A DNA stretch of 36,027 bases. It comes from Bacteroidota bacterium. Lineage in GTDB: Bacteria > Bacteroidota > Bacteroidia > AKYH767-A > 2013-40CM-41-45. The translations under genes and the position numbers were made by a program. The notes under the pieces are model-generated. The model had not been told where the DNA came from, searched no databases, and was given only the letters and a program-made list of their open reading frames with translations. Shown here one piece after another: positions 24,744-32,600 of the stretch. How positions within the stretch are numbered: position 1 is the first letter of the stretch; each line of letters opens with the position of its first letter. The stretch is taken from contig JAPLDB010000033.1 in NCBI GenBank assembly GCA_026391975.1, positions 1 through 36,027 of the forward strand, written 5' to 3'.

Positions 24744-24823
24744 ACGAAGTACGAATGGGAATACGAAAATACGAATATAGGATGATCTCAACGAAGTACG
24801 AATGGGAATACGAAAATACGAAT
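24744..24823. repeat. Tandem TACGAA-type repeat, two 33-bp identical units with 47-base period
   Basis: Positions 24744-24776 and 24791-24823 are identical over 33 bases (begin ACGAAGTACGAATGGG, end AATACGAAAATACGAAT). It is upstream of the E1 gene on the minus strand. The inner word TACGAAAATACGAA also occurs after rpoC. Confidence 0.85.
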
Positions 24824-24912
24824 GAAAAGTATTGGTTAGCTCTAGGAAGTATTAAAGGGGATACTAATGTACAAGTCAATATACAGGCCCATTGGTAATT
24901 ACCTATTACATC

Positions 24913-25311
24913 TTACATCTTGTTTATTACCTCCGGTGCGTTGGGTATCTCGCCTGCGGGTATGAATTTCAGACTGCTTGTATTGACACAGTGCCTTGTA
25001 TTCTTTTCCGTGAATTCTTCGCCTTCGAAAACGTGGCCGAGGTGCCCGTTGCAATTACTGCAAACGATTTCAATTCTATGTCCGTCAGCATCAGTGATAC
25101 GTTTTACAGCGCCTGGGATTTCATCATCGAAACTTGGCCAGCCGCAATGGGAATCAAATTTATCCTTGCTTGAATAGAGAGGAGCATTGCACCTGCGGCA
25201 GATGTACATGCCTGCATCTTTCTTGTTGGTGTATTCACCGGTGTAGGGAGCATCGGTTCCTTTGCGGAGGAGGACGCGTTCTTCGGCGGGGGTGAGGTTG
25301 TTGTATTCCAT
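24913..25311 (-). CDS. msrB: Peptide-methionine (R)-S-oxide reductase MsrB
   Basis: MsrB (132 residues from the ATG at 25309-25311) reduces methionine-R-sulfoxide in proteins. The four zinc cysteines are C38/C41 (CRRC) and C84/C87 (CSNC). The catalytic cysteine is C108 in [11 protein letters not shown] and the recycling cysteine is C56 in [14 protein letters not shown] is intact. No signal peptide, so cytoplasmic. A longer frame up to 25446 adds 45 residues, including IFKST-HLQ twice, translated from the TTTGAAGAT array; this extension is rejected. It stands upstream of the E1 gene on the same strand, with about 190 bases of repeat-containing spacer between. Confidence 0.95.
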   Translation of the reverse strand: MEYNNLTPAEERVLLRKGTDAPYTGEYTNKKDAGMYICRRCNAPLYSSKDKFDSHCGWPSFDDEIPGAVKRITDADGHRIEIVCSNCNGHLGHVFEGEEFTEKNTRHCVNTSSLKFIPAGEIPNAPEVINKM

Positions 25312-25328
25312 GATGCAAAGTAAATCAA

Positions 25329-25417
25329 TTTGAAGATGTGTAGATTTAAAAATTTGAAGATGTGTTGATTTGAAGATGAGTTGATTTGAAGATTTGAGGA
25401 TGTGAAAATTTGAAGAT
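25329..25417. repeat. TTTGAAGAT array upstream of msrB
   Basis: Five copies of TTTGAAGAT start at 25329, 25353, 25369, 25385 and 25409, with irregular spacing of 16 or 24 bases. The reverse complement occurs twice upstream of rplK. Confidence 0.8.
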
Positions 25418-25511
25418 TGGAATTCCGTAGTACTAAGACGTAGCATTTTTATTCAAATTTTACTTTGGAATAGGGTTAGGTTGCTACGAAGTATGCAGTG
25501 AACAAATTAAA

Positions 25512-25580
25512 CCCGATAGTAGCGAAAAGCCCGCACAGCGTGGGATTGCGGTCTGGCCGGACTTGCAGCGGATAGCGGGC
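25512..25580. repeat. GC-rich element with CCCGATAG half-site and GCCCGC/GCGGGC inverted repeat
   Basis: CCCGATAG (25512-25519), one half of the 18-bp palindrome found elsewhere, is followed by GCCCGC (25529-25534) and, 40 bases on, GCGGGC (25575-25580), with GGACTTGCAGCGGATAGC between. It stands out in base composition from the A/T-rich spacer around it. It may be a larger dispersed element or a structured RNA; I could not fit it to a known RNA family. Confidence 0.45.
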
Positions 25581-25723
25581 AGACTGGATACTTGGAACCA
25601 ACTGTACCTTTTCCAAAATTTTTTTAAAATGGATTTCAAATATGTCATTTGTAGTAACGTTAATGTTACATAATCAATCAATGATAGAAAAAGATTCTAC
25701 GTCACATTTTAAACCCATGTACT

Positions 25724-26368
25724 ATGAATCGCAACGTTGTAATTGCAGCAGCATTGCTGCTGATTTCCATCACTGCACTTGCAGGTGAAACAAAAAATGG
25801 CAGGGATCAGAGCACCGGTAATTTTTCGATCGGTACGCGAAATACAATCAGCATGTTCAATGATGATGCTGCTATCGGTAAAGGGATAGGAGGGCAGTTT
25901 CGGTTTCAGTTTATGGATAAGTTGAATTCGGAGTGGTATGCGGATTACATTCCGTCACAGACAAAAATCACGCATCGTGATGATTATCACATCGGATGGA
26001 GTTTGATGTACTACTTCGGGAAAAATGTTCGTTTTGATCATGTTTTGCAGCCTTATCTGATTGCCGGTCATTGCTTCGATTACAGCGTGGTAAGTCAGGT
26101 GGGCAATCATAAAAACAATGCAGACCGCTTCAGCAGTGCAACACAGGCAGGACTTGGTACGCACTTCAATATTACAAAGCGGTTCGATTGTTCACTCAGT
26201 GCACAGTATATGCTTCATTTCGGAAAAGAGATTGAAACAGATGTTGTTAATGGCGATGGTAAACTTGATATTCACAGAAGCGAATTTGTTAAGCCAGACG
26301 GGCATTTGTTGTTTACAATCAGCTTCAATTATAAGTTTGTGAATTTCTTGAATGGGTGGAAAGGTTAA
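25724..26368 (+). CDS. Outer-membrane beta-barrel protein, hypothetical
   Basis: A 214-residue protein with a clear signal peptide (MNRNVVIAAALLLISITALA, cleavage before GETKN). The rest alternates polar and aromatic/hydrophobic residues in short strands with Gly/Asn/Asp turns (FSIGTRNTISMF, GGQFRFQFMD, WYADYIPSQTKI, HIGWSLMYYFG, LQPYLIAGHCFDY, LGTHFNITKRFDCSLSAQYMLHF) and ends in a strand, FTISFNYKFVNFL. This is the look of an 8- to 10-strand outer-membrane barrel, OmpW/porin-like in size. No specific substrate can be named. It stands alone on its strand. Confidence 0.75.
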   Translation: MNRNVVIAAALLLISITALAGETKNGRDQSTGNFSIGTRNTISMFNDDAAIGKGIGGQFRFQFMDKLNSEWYADYIPSQTKITHRDDYHIGWSLMYYFGKNVRFDHVLQPYLIAGHCFDYSVVSQVGNHKNNADRFSSATQAGLGTHFNITKRFDCSLSAQYMLHFGKEIETDVVNGDGKLDIHRSEFVKPDGHLLFTISFNYKFVNFLNGWKG

Positions 26369-26370
26369 GT

Positions 26371-26390
26371 CACAAGTCAAAAGTCAAAAG
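26371..26390. repeat. AAGTCAAAAGTC short-word repeat
   Basis: CACAAGTCAAAAGTCAAAAG immediately after the barrel gene stop is another low-complexity word repeat of the spacer class. Confidence 0.45.
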
Positions 26391-26439
26391 ATGAGAACGG
26401 ACCAGTGAAGGTACAGAAACAGAATTACTTATTAATGAA

Positions 26440-26471
26440 AGCCCTGGTAGCACAATGGTGTTGCCGGGGCT
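26440..26471 (+). terminator. 14-bp hairpin downstream of the barrel gene
   Basis: AGCCCTGGTAGCAC (26440-26453) folds on GTGTTGCCGGGGCT (26458-26471) through 14 pairs including three G-T wobbles, with an AATG tetraloop, followed by CATTTTGG. The imperfect T-run makes termination plausible but not certain. It lies 70 bases after the stop and about 95 bases before the DUF885 gene. Confidence 0.55.
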
Positions 26472-26564
26472 CATTTTGGATGCCAGATTCAAGGAAGCAT
26501 TAACTTTTTATTTGGAAGGATTCTCGCCTTTTCAATTTACTTTGCTGTCCCATAATACCAACCT

Positions 26565-28349
26565 ATGAAAAGCAATATCCTCTACGGAATCTCATGCCTC
26601 GTTATCCTGGCTGGCGCATGCAACAATCCTTCACAAAAGAAAACCACAGCATCAAACATGAAACCCATCAGCGAGTTGTTTGAAAATTATTATAACGAAC
26701 ATAATCGCTTATTCCCAATGACGGCCACAGGGAACGGAGATAACAGATTCAATGATATCTTTCCCAATGATATCAGCGAAGCATATCGTGATACGTTGAG
26801 GCAATATTATCAGAGTTACCTGGACTCTCTGGGTACCTATGACCGTGCAACGCTATCAGAAAATGATCAGACAAGCGATGACATCCTCAAATGGGATTTA
26901 CAAATGGCACTTGAAGGGTTGAAGTTTAATGATCACCTGATGCCAATCAATCAGTTCTGGAGTAACACCATTACATTTCCGCAATACGGTTCGGGTCAGG
27001 GGAACCAACCATTTAAGACGGTAAAAGACTACGATAATTTTCTGAAGCGGATTGACGGCTTCCAAGTGTGGTGTGATACTGCCGTTGTGAATATGAAAAG
27101 GGGGATGGCTGCAGGGATGGTTTATCCTAAAATATTGATGGAGCGAGTACTCCCGCAAATGAAGTCAATGATTGTAACGGATGCGAAGCAGAGTATTTTT
27201 TATATGCCTGTAACAAACATGCCTAAAGAAATAATTGGGAATGATAAGACCCGTCTGGATAGTGCTTACCAAATTGCGATCAGGGAAAAAATTGTTCCGT
27301 CTTATCAAAAGCTGTATGCTTTTATGAAGGATGAGTACATACCAAAGTGCCGTGCAAGTGCAGGTATCAGTGACATTCCCAATGGGAAGGAATATTACAA
27401 TTTCCTTATCAAATTCTGGACGACTACAAATATGACGGCTGATGAAGTGTTTGATCTTGGTCAGAGCGAGGTGGGTCGTCTCAGAAAAGAAATGGAAAAA
27501 ATCAAGGAAGAGACAGGGTTTAAAGGTGACCTTAAGGCGTTCTTCACTTACCTGAACAAAGACAAAAAGTTTTTTCCTTTCAACAGTCCGAAGGAAGTGC
27601 TTGATTCATTTGAGAATATTCATTCAAAGATGCAGCCTCAGTTGAATAAGCTATTTGATAAAGTTCCAAGGAGTAAATTTGAGATCAGGCAGACTGAAAA
27701 ATTCCGTGAAGCCAGTGCCAGTGCAGAGTACAACCAGGGAACAGCGGACGGTTCACGGCCGGGGATCTTTTATGTTCCTGTTCCTGATGCAAAGAAGTTC
27801 AATACTTTCGGAATGGAAGATCTGTTTTTACATGAAGCAATTCCGGGACATCATTACCAGACTTCACTGCAGCAGGAAAATGATTCGCTTCCGAAGTTCC
27901 GTAGGTTTAACTGGTATGGCGCTTATGGCGAAGGTTGGGCATTGTATACTGAATCACTCGGTAAAGAGCTTGGTTTGTATACTGATCCGTATCAGTATTT
28001 CGGTGCTTTGAGCGAAGAGATGCACAGGGCAATCCGGCTTGTTGTTGATGCCGGTATGCATACGAAAGGCTGGACGCGTGAACAGGCAATTCAGTTTTCA
28101 CTCGACAATGAAGGCGAGAGCGAGGAGGCGATTACCTCTGAGATTGAAAGGTACATGGCCATTCCCGGTCAGGCATTGTCATATAAGGTCGGCCAGTTAA
28201 AGATACGTGAATTGCGTGCGAAAGCAGAAAAGGAACTGGGTGATAAATTCAACATTGGAAAATTTCATGACGCAGTTCTTGACGGCGGTTGTCTTCCGAT
28301 AGCAGTGCTTGAACAGAAAATCAACAGTTGGATACTGTCACAAAAATAA
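26565..28349 (+). CDS. DUF885 family lipoprotein, putative zinc metallopeptidase
   Basis: A 594-residue protein with a lipoprotein-type N-terminus (CLVILAGACNN, lipidated Cys probably C19), so anchored in the envelope facing the periplasm or outside. The central and C-terminal region matches DUF885: SRPGIFYVPVPDAKK (397-411), HEAIPGHHYQ (423-432) with an HExxGH-like metal site, and EGWALYTE (456-463) providing further acidic ligands. Related proteins are treated as metal-dependent peptidases, but experimentally defined substrates are few. The start at 26565 gives the full signal peptide. It converges on prfA with 23 bases between stops. Confidence 0.85.
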   Translation: MKSNILYGISCLVILAGACNNPSQKKTTASNMKPISELFENYYNEHNRLFPMTATGNGDNRFNDIFPNDISEAYRDTLRQYYQSYLDSLGTYDRATLSENDQTSDDILKWDLQMALEGLKFNDHLMPINQFWSNTITFPQYGSGQGNQPFKTVKDYDNFLKRIDGFQVWCDTAVVNMKRGMAAGMVYPKILMERVLPQMKSMIVTDAKQSIFYMPVTNMPKEIIGNDKTRLDSAYQIAIREKIVPSYQKLYAFMKDEYIPKCRASAGISDIPNGKEYYNFLIKFWTTTNMTADEVFDLGQSEVGRLRKEMEKIKEETGFKGDLKAFFTYLNKDKKFFPFNSPKEVLDSFENIHSKMQPQLNKLFDKVPRSKFEIRQTEKFREASASAEYNQGTADGSRPGIFYVPVPDAKKFNTFGMEDLFLHEAIPGHHYQTSLQQENDSLPKFRRFNWYGAYGEGWALYTESLGKELGLYTDPYQYFGALSEEMHRAIRLVVDAGMHTKGWTREQAIQFSLDNEGESEEAITSEIERYMAIPGQALSYKVGQLKIRELRAKAEKELGDKFNIGKFHDAVLDGGCLPIAVLEQKINSWILSQK

Positions 28350-28372
28350 TTGGCCAATTCTGCTGAACAGCA

Positions 28373-29446
28373 TTATGCAATGCCTTCGTTGAGGCGTTCT
28401 GCATTTTCGGCGACCTGCAATGCATCGATCATTTCCTGAATGTCGCCTCCAATAAATGAAGGAAGGTTGTGCATTGTCAGTCCAATCCTGTGATCAGTGA
28501 TCCTGCTTTGGGGATAGTTATAAGTACGGATCTTTGCAGACCGGTCTCCGGTACTTACCATGGTTTTTCTTTTCTGGGCTATGTCAGCATTGTGCTTTGA
28601 TAATTCCCTTTCATAAAGTTTGGTCCGCAACATTTGCATGGCAAGTGCCCTGTTGGCAAGCTGGCTGCGTTCTACCTGGCAAACGACAACGATCCCTGAT
28701 GGTTTATGGGTGATCTGCACCTTGGTTTCAACCTTATTTACGTTCTGACCACCTGCTCCGCCACTTCTTGAAGTTTGCATTTCAAGGTCTGCAGGATTGA
28801 TCTGCACATCTACTTCATCAGCTTCGGGAAGCACAGCCACAGTTGCTGCTGAAGTATGAACCCGCCCCATGGTTTCGGTATCAGGTACACGCTGTACGCG
28901 GTGCACGCCACTTTCGTATTTGAGAATGCCATATACTCCTTCACCTGTGATTTTAATGATGACTTCCTTGTAGCCGCCCATGGTTCCTTCACTGGCTTCC
29001 ATGAGTTCCGTTTTCCATTTTCTCTTTTCACAATACTTCATGTACATCCGGTACAAATCCCCTGCAAAAATACTTGCCTCATCACCACCTGTTCCGGCCC
29101 GTATTTCCATAATGGCATTTTTTTCATCCTCAGGATCAGCAGGAATGAGCATCACTTTAATTTGCTCTTCAAGGATTGTTTTTCTCTTTTCAAGTTCTTC
29201 CAGTTCAACCCGCGCCATCTCTTTGAATTCTTCGTCCTTTTCATTCCTAAGCAAATCTTTGGAATGATCGAGATTGCTAATCACATTCTGAAGGTCATGA
29301 CATTTTTCAACGATCTTCTGCAGTTCTTTATATTCCCTGTTGAGCTGGGCATAACGCTTCATATCCCGCATGGAATCAGCGTTGCTGAGCTCTTTCTCGA
29401 CATCAGCAAAGCGGGACTTAATTAATTCTAGTTTTTCTAGTAGCAT
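28373..29446 (-). CDS. prfA: Peptide chain release factor 1
   Basis: RF1 (357 residues) reads UAA and UAG and triggers peptide release. The peptidyl-hydrolysis motif GGQ is at 232-234 in [14 protein letters not shown]. The codon-reading PxT segment is in [23 protein letters not shown] (188-190), which marks RF1 rather than RF2 (SPF). The N-terminal helical domain and the conserved [20 protein letters not shown] (116-135) are present. The ATG at 29444-29446 gives [13 protein letters not shown]. It is followed, convergently, by the DUF885 gene; its promoter region contains TACGAA-like words. Confidence 0.97.
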   Translation of the reverse strand: MLLEKLELIKSRFADVEKELSNADSMRDMKRYAQLNREYKELQKIVEKCHDLQNVISNLDHSKDLLRNEKDEEFKEMARVELEELEKRKTILEEQIKVMLIPADPEDEKNAIMEIRAGTGGDEASIFAGDLYRMYMKYCEKRKWKTELMEASEGTMGGYKEVIIKITGEGVYGILKYESGVHRVQRVPDTETMGRVHTSAATVAVLPEADEVDVQINPADLEMQTSRSGGAGGQNVNKVETKVQITHKPSGIVVVCQVERSQLANRALAMQMLRTKLYERELSKHNADIAQKRKTMVSTGDRSAKIRTYNYPQSRITDHRIGLTMHNLPSFIGGDIQEMIDALQVAENAERLNEGIA

Positions 29447-29464
29447 AATTTCTAATTATCCCAT

Positions 29465-29509
29465 CGAATAGCGAATATAATCCAACGAATATACGAATTA
29501 CGAAATCGC
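29465..29509. repeat. CGAAT/TACGAA word cluster upstream of prfA
   Basis: CGAATA, GCGAATA, ACGAATA, TACGAATTACGAA within 45 bases, the same vocabulary as 1122, 16700 and 24744 but without an exact period. Confidence 0.5.
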
Positions 29510-29561
29510 AGTTAATCCTCAACGGGGCTGCAAGATATTTAGATTTAAGTAAATGGCAGGG

Positions 29562-29595
29562 AATAAAAACAGCCACACTTGATAGCGTGGCTGTT
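29562..29595 (-). terminator. Rho-independent terminator of the porV2-porU2 operon
   Basis: On the minus strand AACAGCCAC (29595-29587) pairs with GTGGCTGTT (29576-29568), nine perfect pairs around a 10-base loop, followed by TTTTATT. It lies about 50 bases after the porU2 stop and before prfA on the same strand, separating the two units. Confidence 0.85.
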
Positions 29596-29600
29596 CGTTC

Positions 29601-29634
29601 CTCCCCTTAAGGGGAGTCCCGATAGCTATCGGGA
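29601..29634. repeat. Adjacent palindromes: CTCCCCTTAAGGGGAG and TCCCGATAGCTATCGGGA (copy 3)
   Basis: A perfect 16-bp palindrome (29601-29616) is followed without a gap by the third exact copy of the 18-bp palindrome (29617-29634), then AGGATGGGCC. CTCCCC..GGGGAG plus GGATGGGCC resembles the GC-rich family of 19118 (CCTCCC...GGGTGGGTTAGGGTGGGCC), so the 18-mer may be nested inside such an element. Confidence 0.8.
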
Positions 29635-29644
29635 AGGATGGGCC

Positions 29645-32600
29645 CTACCTCATCAGGTACATCTTTCCCCAGCCCTTTTTGAAATATTTATCGGCTTCAG
29701 ATTCGCGGTGCTCGAGGTCGTTTCCGTTGCTAAAATCCGTGTACACTTTATAGATGTAAACGCCATTTGCAAGCTGGTCGCCGAATTCATCTTTACCGTC
29801 CCAGGCATAGTCGGTAATGTTCCTGCCAATGTGGATGTTGCCGAGTTCACTTTTCATGATCTCACGTACCACTTTGCCACTCACTGTCATGATCCGGATC
29901 TTCATGTGATCAGGCACTTCATTTCCGGTAAGTAAAAAAACGAAGCGGGTTGAAGTAGAGAATGGATTCGGGTAATTCAGGATCTCTGTAATCGTTGATT
30001 TATTGATGACCTCAAAAGTGATTCGGTAGTTGTATTTTCCACTTTCGTTTTTTGAACGGTCGGCTGCTTCAACCTCCAGGGTATAAATTCCATCTTCCAG
30101 CAGGACAGGATCGAATTCAATCTTACAGCTGTTTTTTGGAAGTACGGCAGGGGTGAATCGCAAATTCGCTGAATAGAACTGATCGATGAAATTGAGCTGA
30201 ACTTTTGAATTTTGCGACGGTGATTTTAAGTAGACCCGGAAGTTACTTGTATCGTTCAAAGCAAGGAACTTATTTTCATCGTGCAACTGGATCGTAATGT
30301 GCGGTTTCCCTGATACGATATCGCCATCAAGAATGTGAATGGCATCAAACGTTACATCAAGTATAGGATTTACAACGTCACGGTTAATGTTGAACTTCAC
30401 TTCGGCAATATTGTTGAAATGGAATTGCTCCAGCTGATGAATACTTCCGTAAGGATTTGCTTCCACCCATAAACTGTTTTCGCCATACAGCCCGAATGTG
30501 CTGTCAATGGCAACACTTGCAGTTAGCGACTGACCGGTTCGCAATGAATCGATCTTATATGTTTTAATATCATGCCTTGCGCGGTTACGGTCATACATGT
30601 AGAAACTCATACCTAAACTGTCCATTGGAACATTGCCAATATTATCCACGGCAATACTCAGCTTTATTGTATCTCCTTCCGAAACCGGATTTTTATAAAA
30701 TGAGTAAAGCCTATTGGCGTTCAGTGCACACTCCGGGGCTTCGTCATAGTATATCTGCCAGCGGTCCATTTGCGGCGGAGTGCGAAGCGGCAGATCCTCA
30801 AGGTATGCGCCGAGTTTAAGGAAAGGATACTGGCTGGCGCTGATGCCGCTGAGCGAATAGTCAGGTGTGTTCGTTTGAATGCCTGTTACAAGTGTATCCC
30901 ATTTAGAGGAATCCTGGTCAAATCCGTAAATGCTTAAGCTTACGCTATCGGCTGTGGCACCACCTTCCAGCGCATGCTCACCCCAATGGAGGTTTGTCCA
31001 TCGTGTTGCAGGCCCAATGACTTCAGAATAGATATTTCCCTTGTACCATTTGGTTTCAAGTACTTTGTTCAAGGTGACAAGTGAATTTGGTGCACTTCCG
31101 AATACAGATGTGTCTGAAGCAAAATTTCCCCGCTGCGTAAAAAAGATAAACGGAAGATTGTCCTGAACCAAACCGGCATTGAAGCCAAGATCGGTGAGTG
31201 CTCCAGTAAACGCCGGACTACAGGTAGAGTAAGGGAATGGGAATGCGCTGTATATGACAATGTAATTTCCGGCAGGTACGGAATTAACAAAGGTCTGCAT
31301 GGCCTGCATCTGAGTAGCATCTCCGCAACGAAAGATGAAATAGTTTTCAGCACGTGCGCGGCATGTATAAACGGTATTGTTGTCGGTGACGCAATCGCCA
31401 TTTGGATCAGTATATGTATTGGCTTGTCCAACATTGTTATTGCAAGTGTTCCATGGTATCAATGTCAACGAATCGATAACGACTACGTGAACGGAAGGTG
31501 TAACTCCGCAGAAATTATATTCCCATGGCTCTCCATTTAAAGTATAACCGGTTGAATTGTATTCGCCGGCGCTTGCAGGGGATCCATAATTTGTAACATC
31601 GAGTGATTTTACATTTTGTCCAAACTGGTAAAGTCGTGCAGCGCTGTCCTGGCTTGCATTTTCATACCCGTCTTTGTTGAACTGGAAAAAATGTGCCTGC
31701 GACCAGCCCGTTTTGTTTGGAATATAAATGAATGAGCTTTCGTTTTTGTTCACGGTCGTTGTGTCATCATACACACGCCAGTAATAAACTGTGTTTGGCA
31801 ATAATGAATAGTTTGCAGGAGACCATGATACTACCCCACCGCTTGATTGAATAAAATTAAAGCGATAAAGCGGACTGTGGGTGCCGGCGTCATCATTAAA
31901 GTAGGCTGTGTCAATTTCAAATTTATAATTGCGTGTTGTTCCTAATGGATTTGCAGTAGAAGCCTTGAGTGTAACGGTTGAGTAAGGATGAATGGCATAT
32001 TTAGGCGGATAGATCGGTACTATATCATTGGAATAGATGAAAAGAGAAGTGGTAGCAATATTATTTGAAACATCCTGCATCTCTGGAATGGTATCCGGAT
32101 CAAGGTCAACTTTGACAGTGAATGCATTGATCCCTGCGCCATTCAGCCCTGCTACTTTCATGTTAACAGAAAGGTCATCCGAATAATAGCAGCGCGGGCG
32201 TTTAATTGTGTAGACAGAGTCCACACCATTGGGAAGTTTACGCGTGATGGTAACCTGAAAAGTATCACTTACTGCGCGAGCATAATTCCTTGTTTTAAAA
32301 TGGATGGAAAATGTATCCATGTCGGCAGTGATTACATCAGGGGTAAAATAAATGTTGCTTTCATCAGCAACAAGATCCGGTTTTGACCAGGAGTTGTAAC
32401 GAAGCATAGGATCACCCTGGAGCGACATTTCATTTACCACTCTCTTGATTCCTGTATTGCCATTGTAGTTTTCCTGTAAGTTCTGAATCGTATGCTGCAT
32501 GATCTTACCAATTGGTTCTCCATAATTCCTGTATGCAATATTGTGGTACAATGCTGTATCATACAAGTAGAGGTAATATGCGTCACCGAGTCCGACACTG

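Larger units (their letters stand above)
25312..25723. other. Gene-free divergent spacer between msrB and the outer-membrane barrel gene
   Basis: About 410 bases holding the TTTGAAGAT array (25329-25417), a GC-rich element (25512-25580) and GTAAC/GTTAC inverted words near 25655. A 65-codon minus-strand frame at 25484-25681 crosses the GC-rich element and has no protein-like pattern. Promoters for both flanking genes must lie here; no clean TAnnTTTG box was placed. Confidence 0.5.

Noticed and set aside
24744-24823. Possible CRISPR array
   Set aside because: Only two units, with a degenerate 14-base interval and internal TACGAA words; no spacer diversity and no cas genes nearby.
25312-25446. 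Longer start for MsrB with HLQ/IFKST repeats
   Set aside because: It is the translated TTTGAAGAT array, not a protein domain.
25484-25681. 65-codon minus-strand frame in the msrB/barrel spacer
   Set aside because: It crosses a GC-rich repeat element, has no recognisable pattern and no plausible start context.
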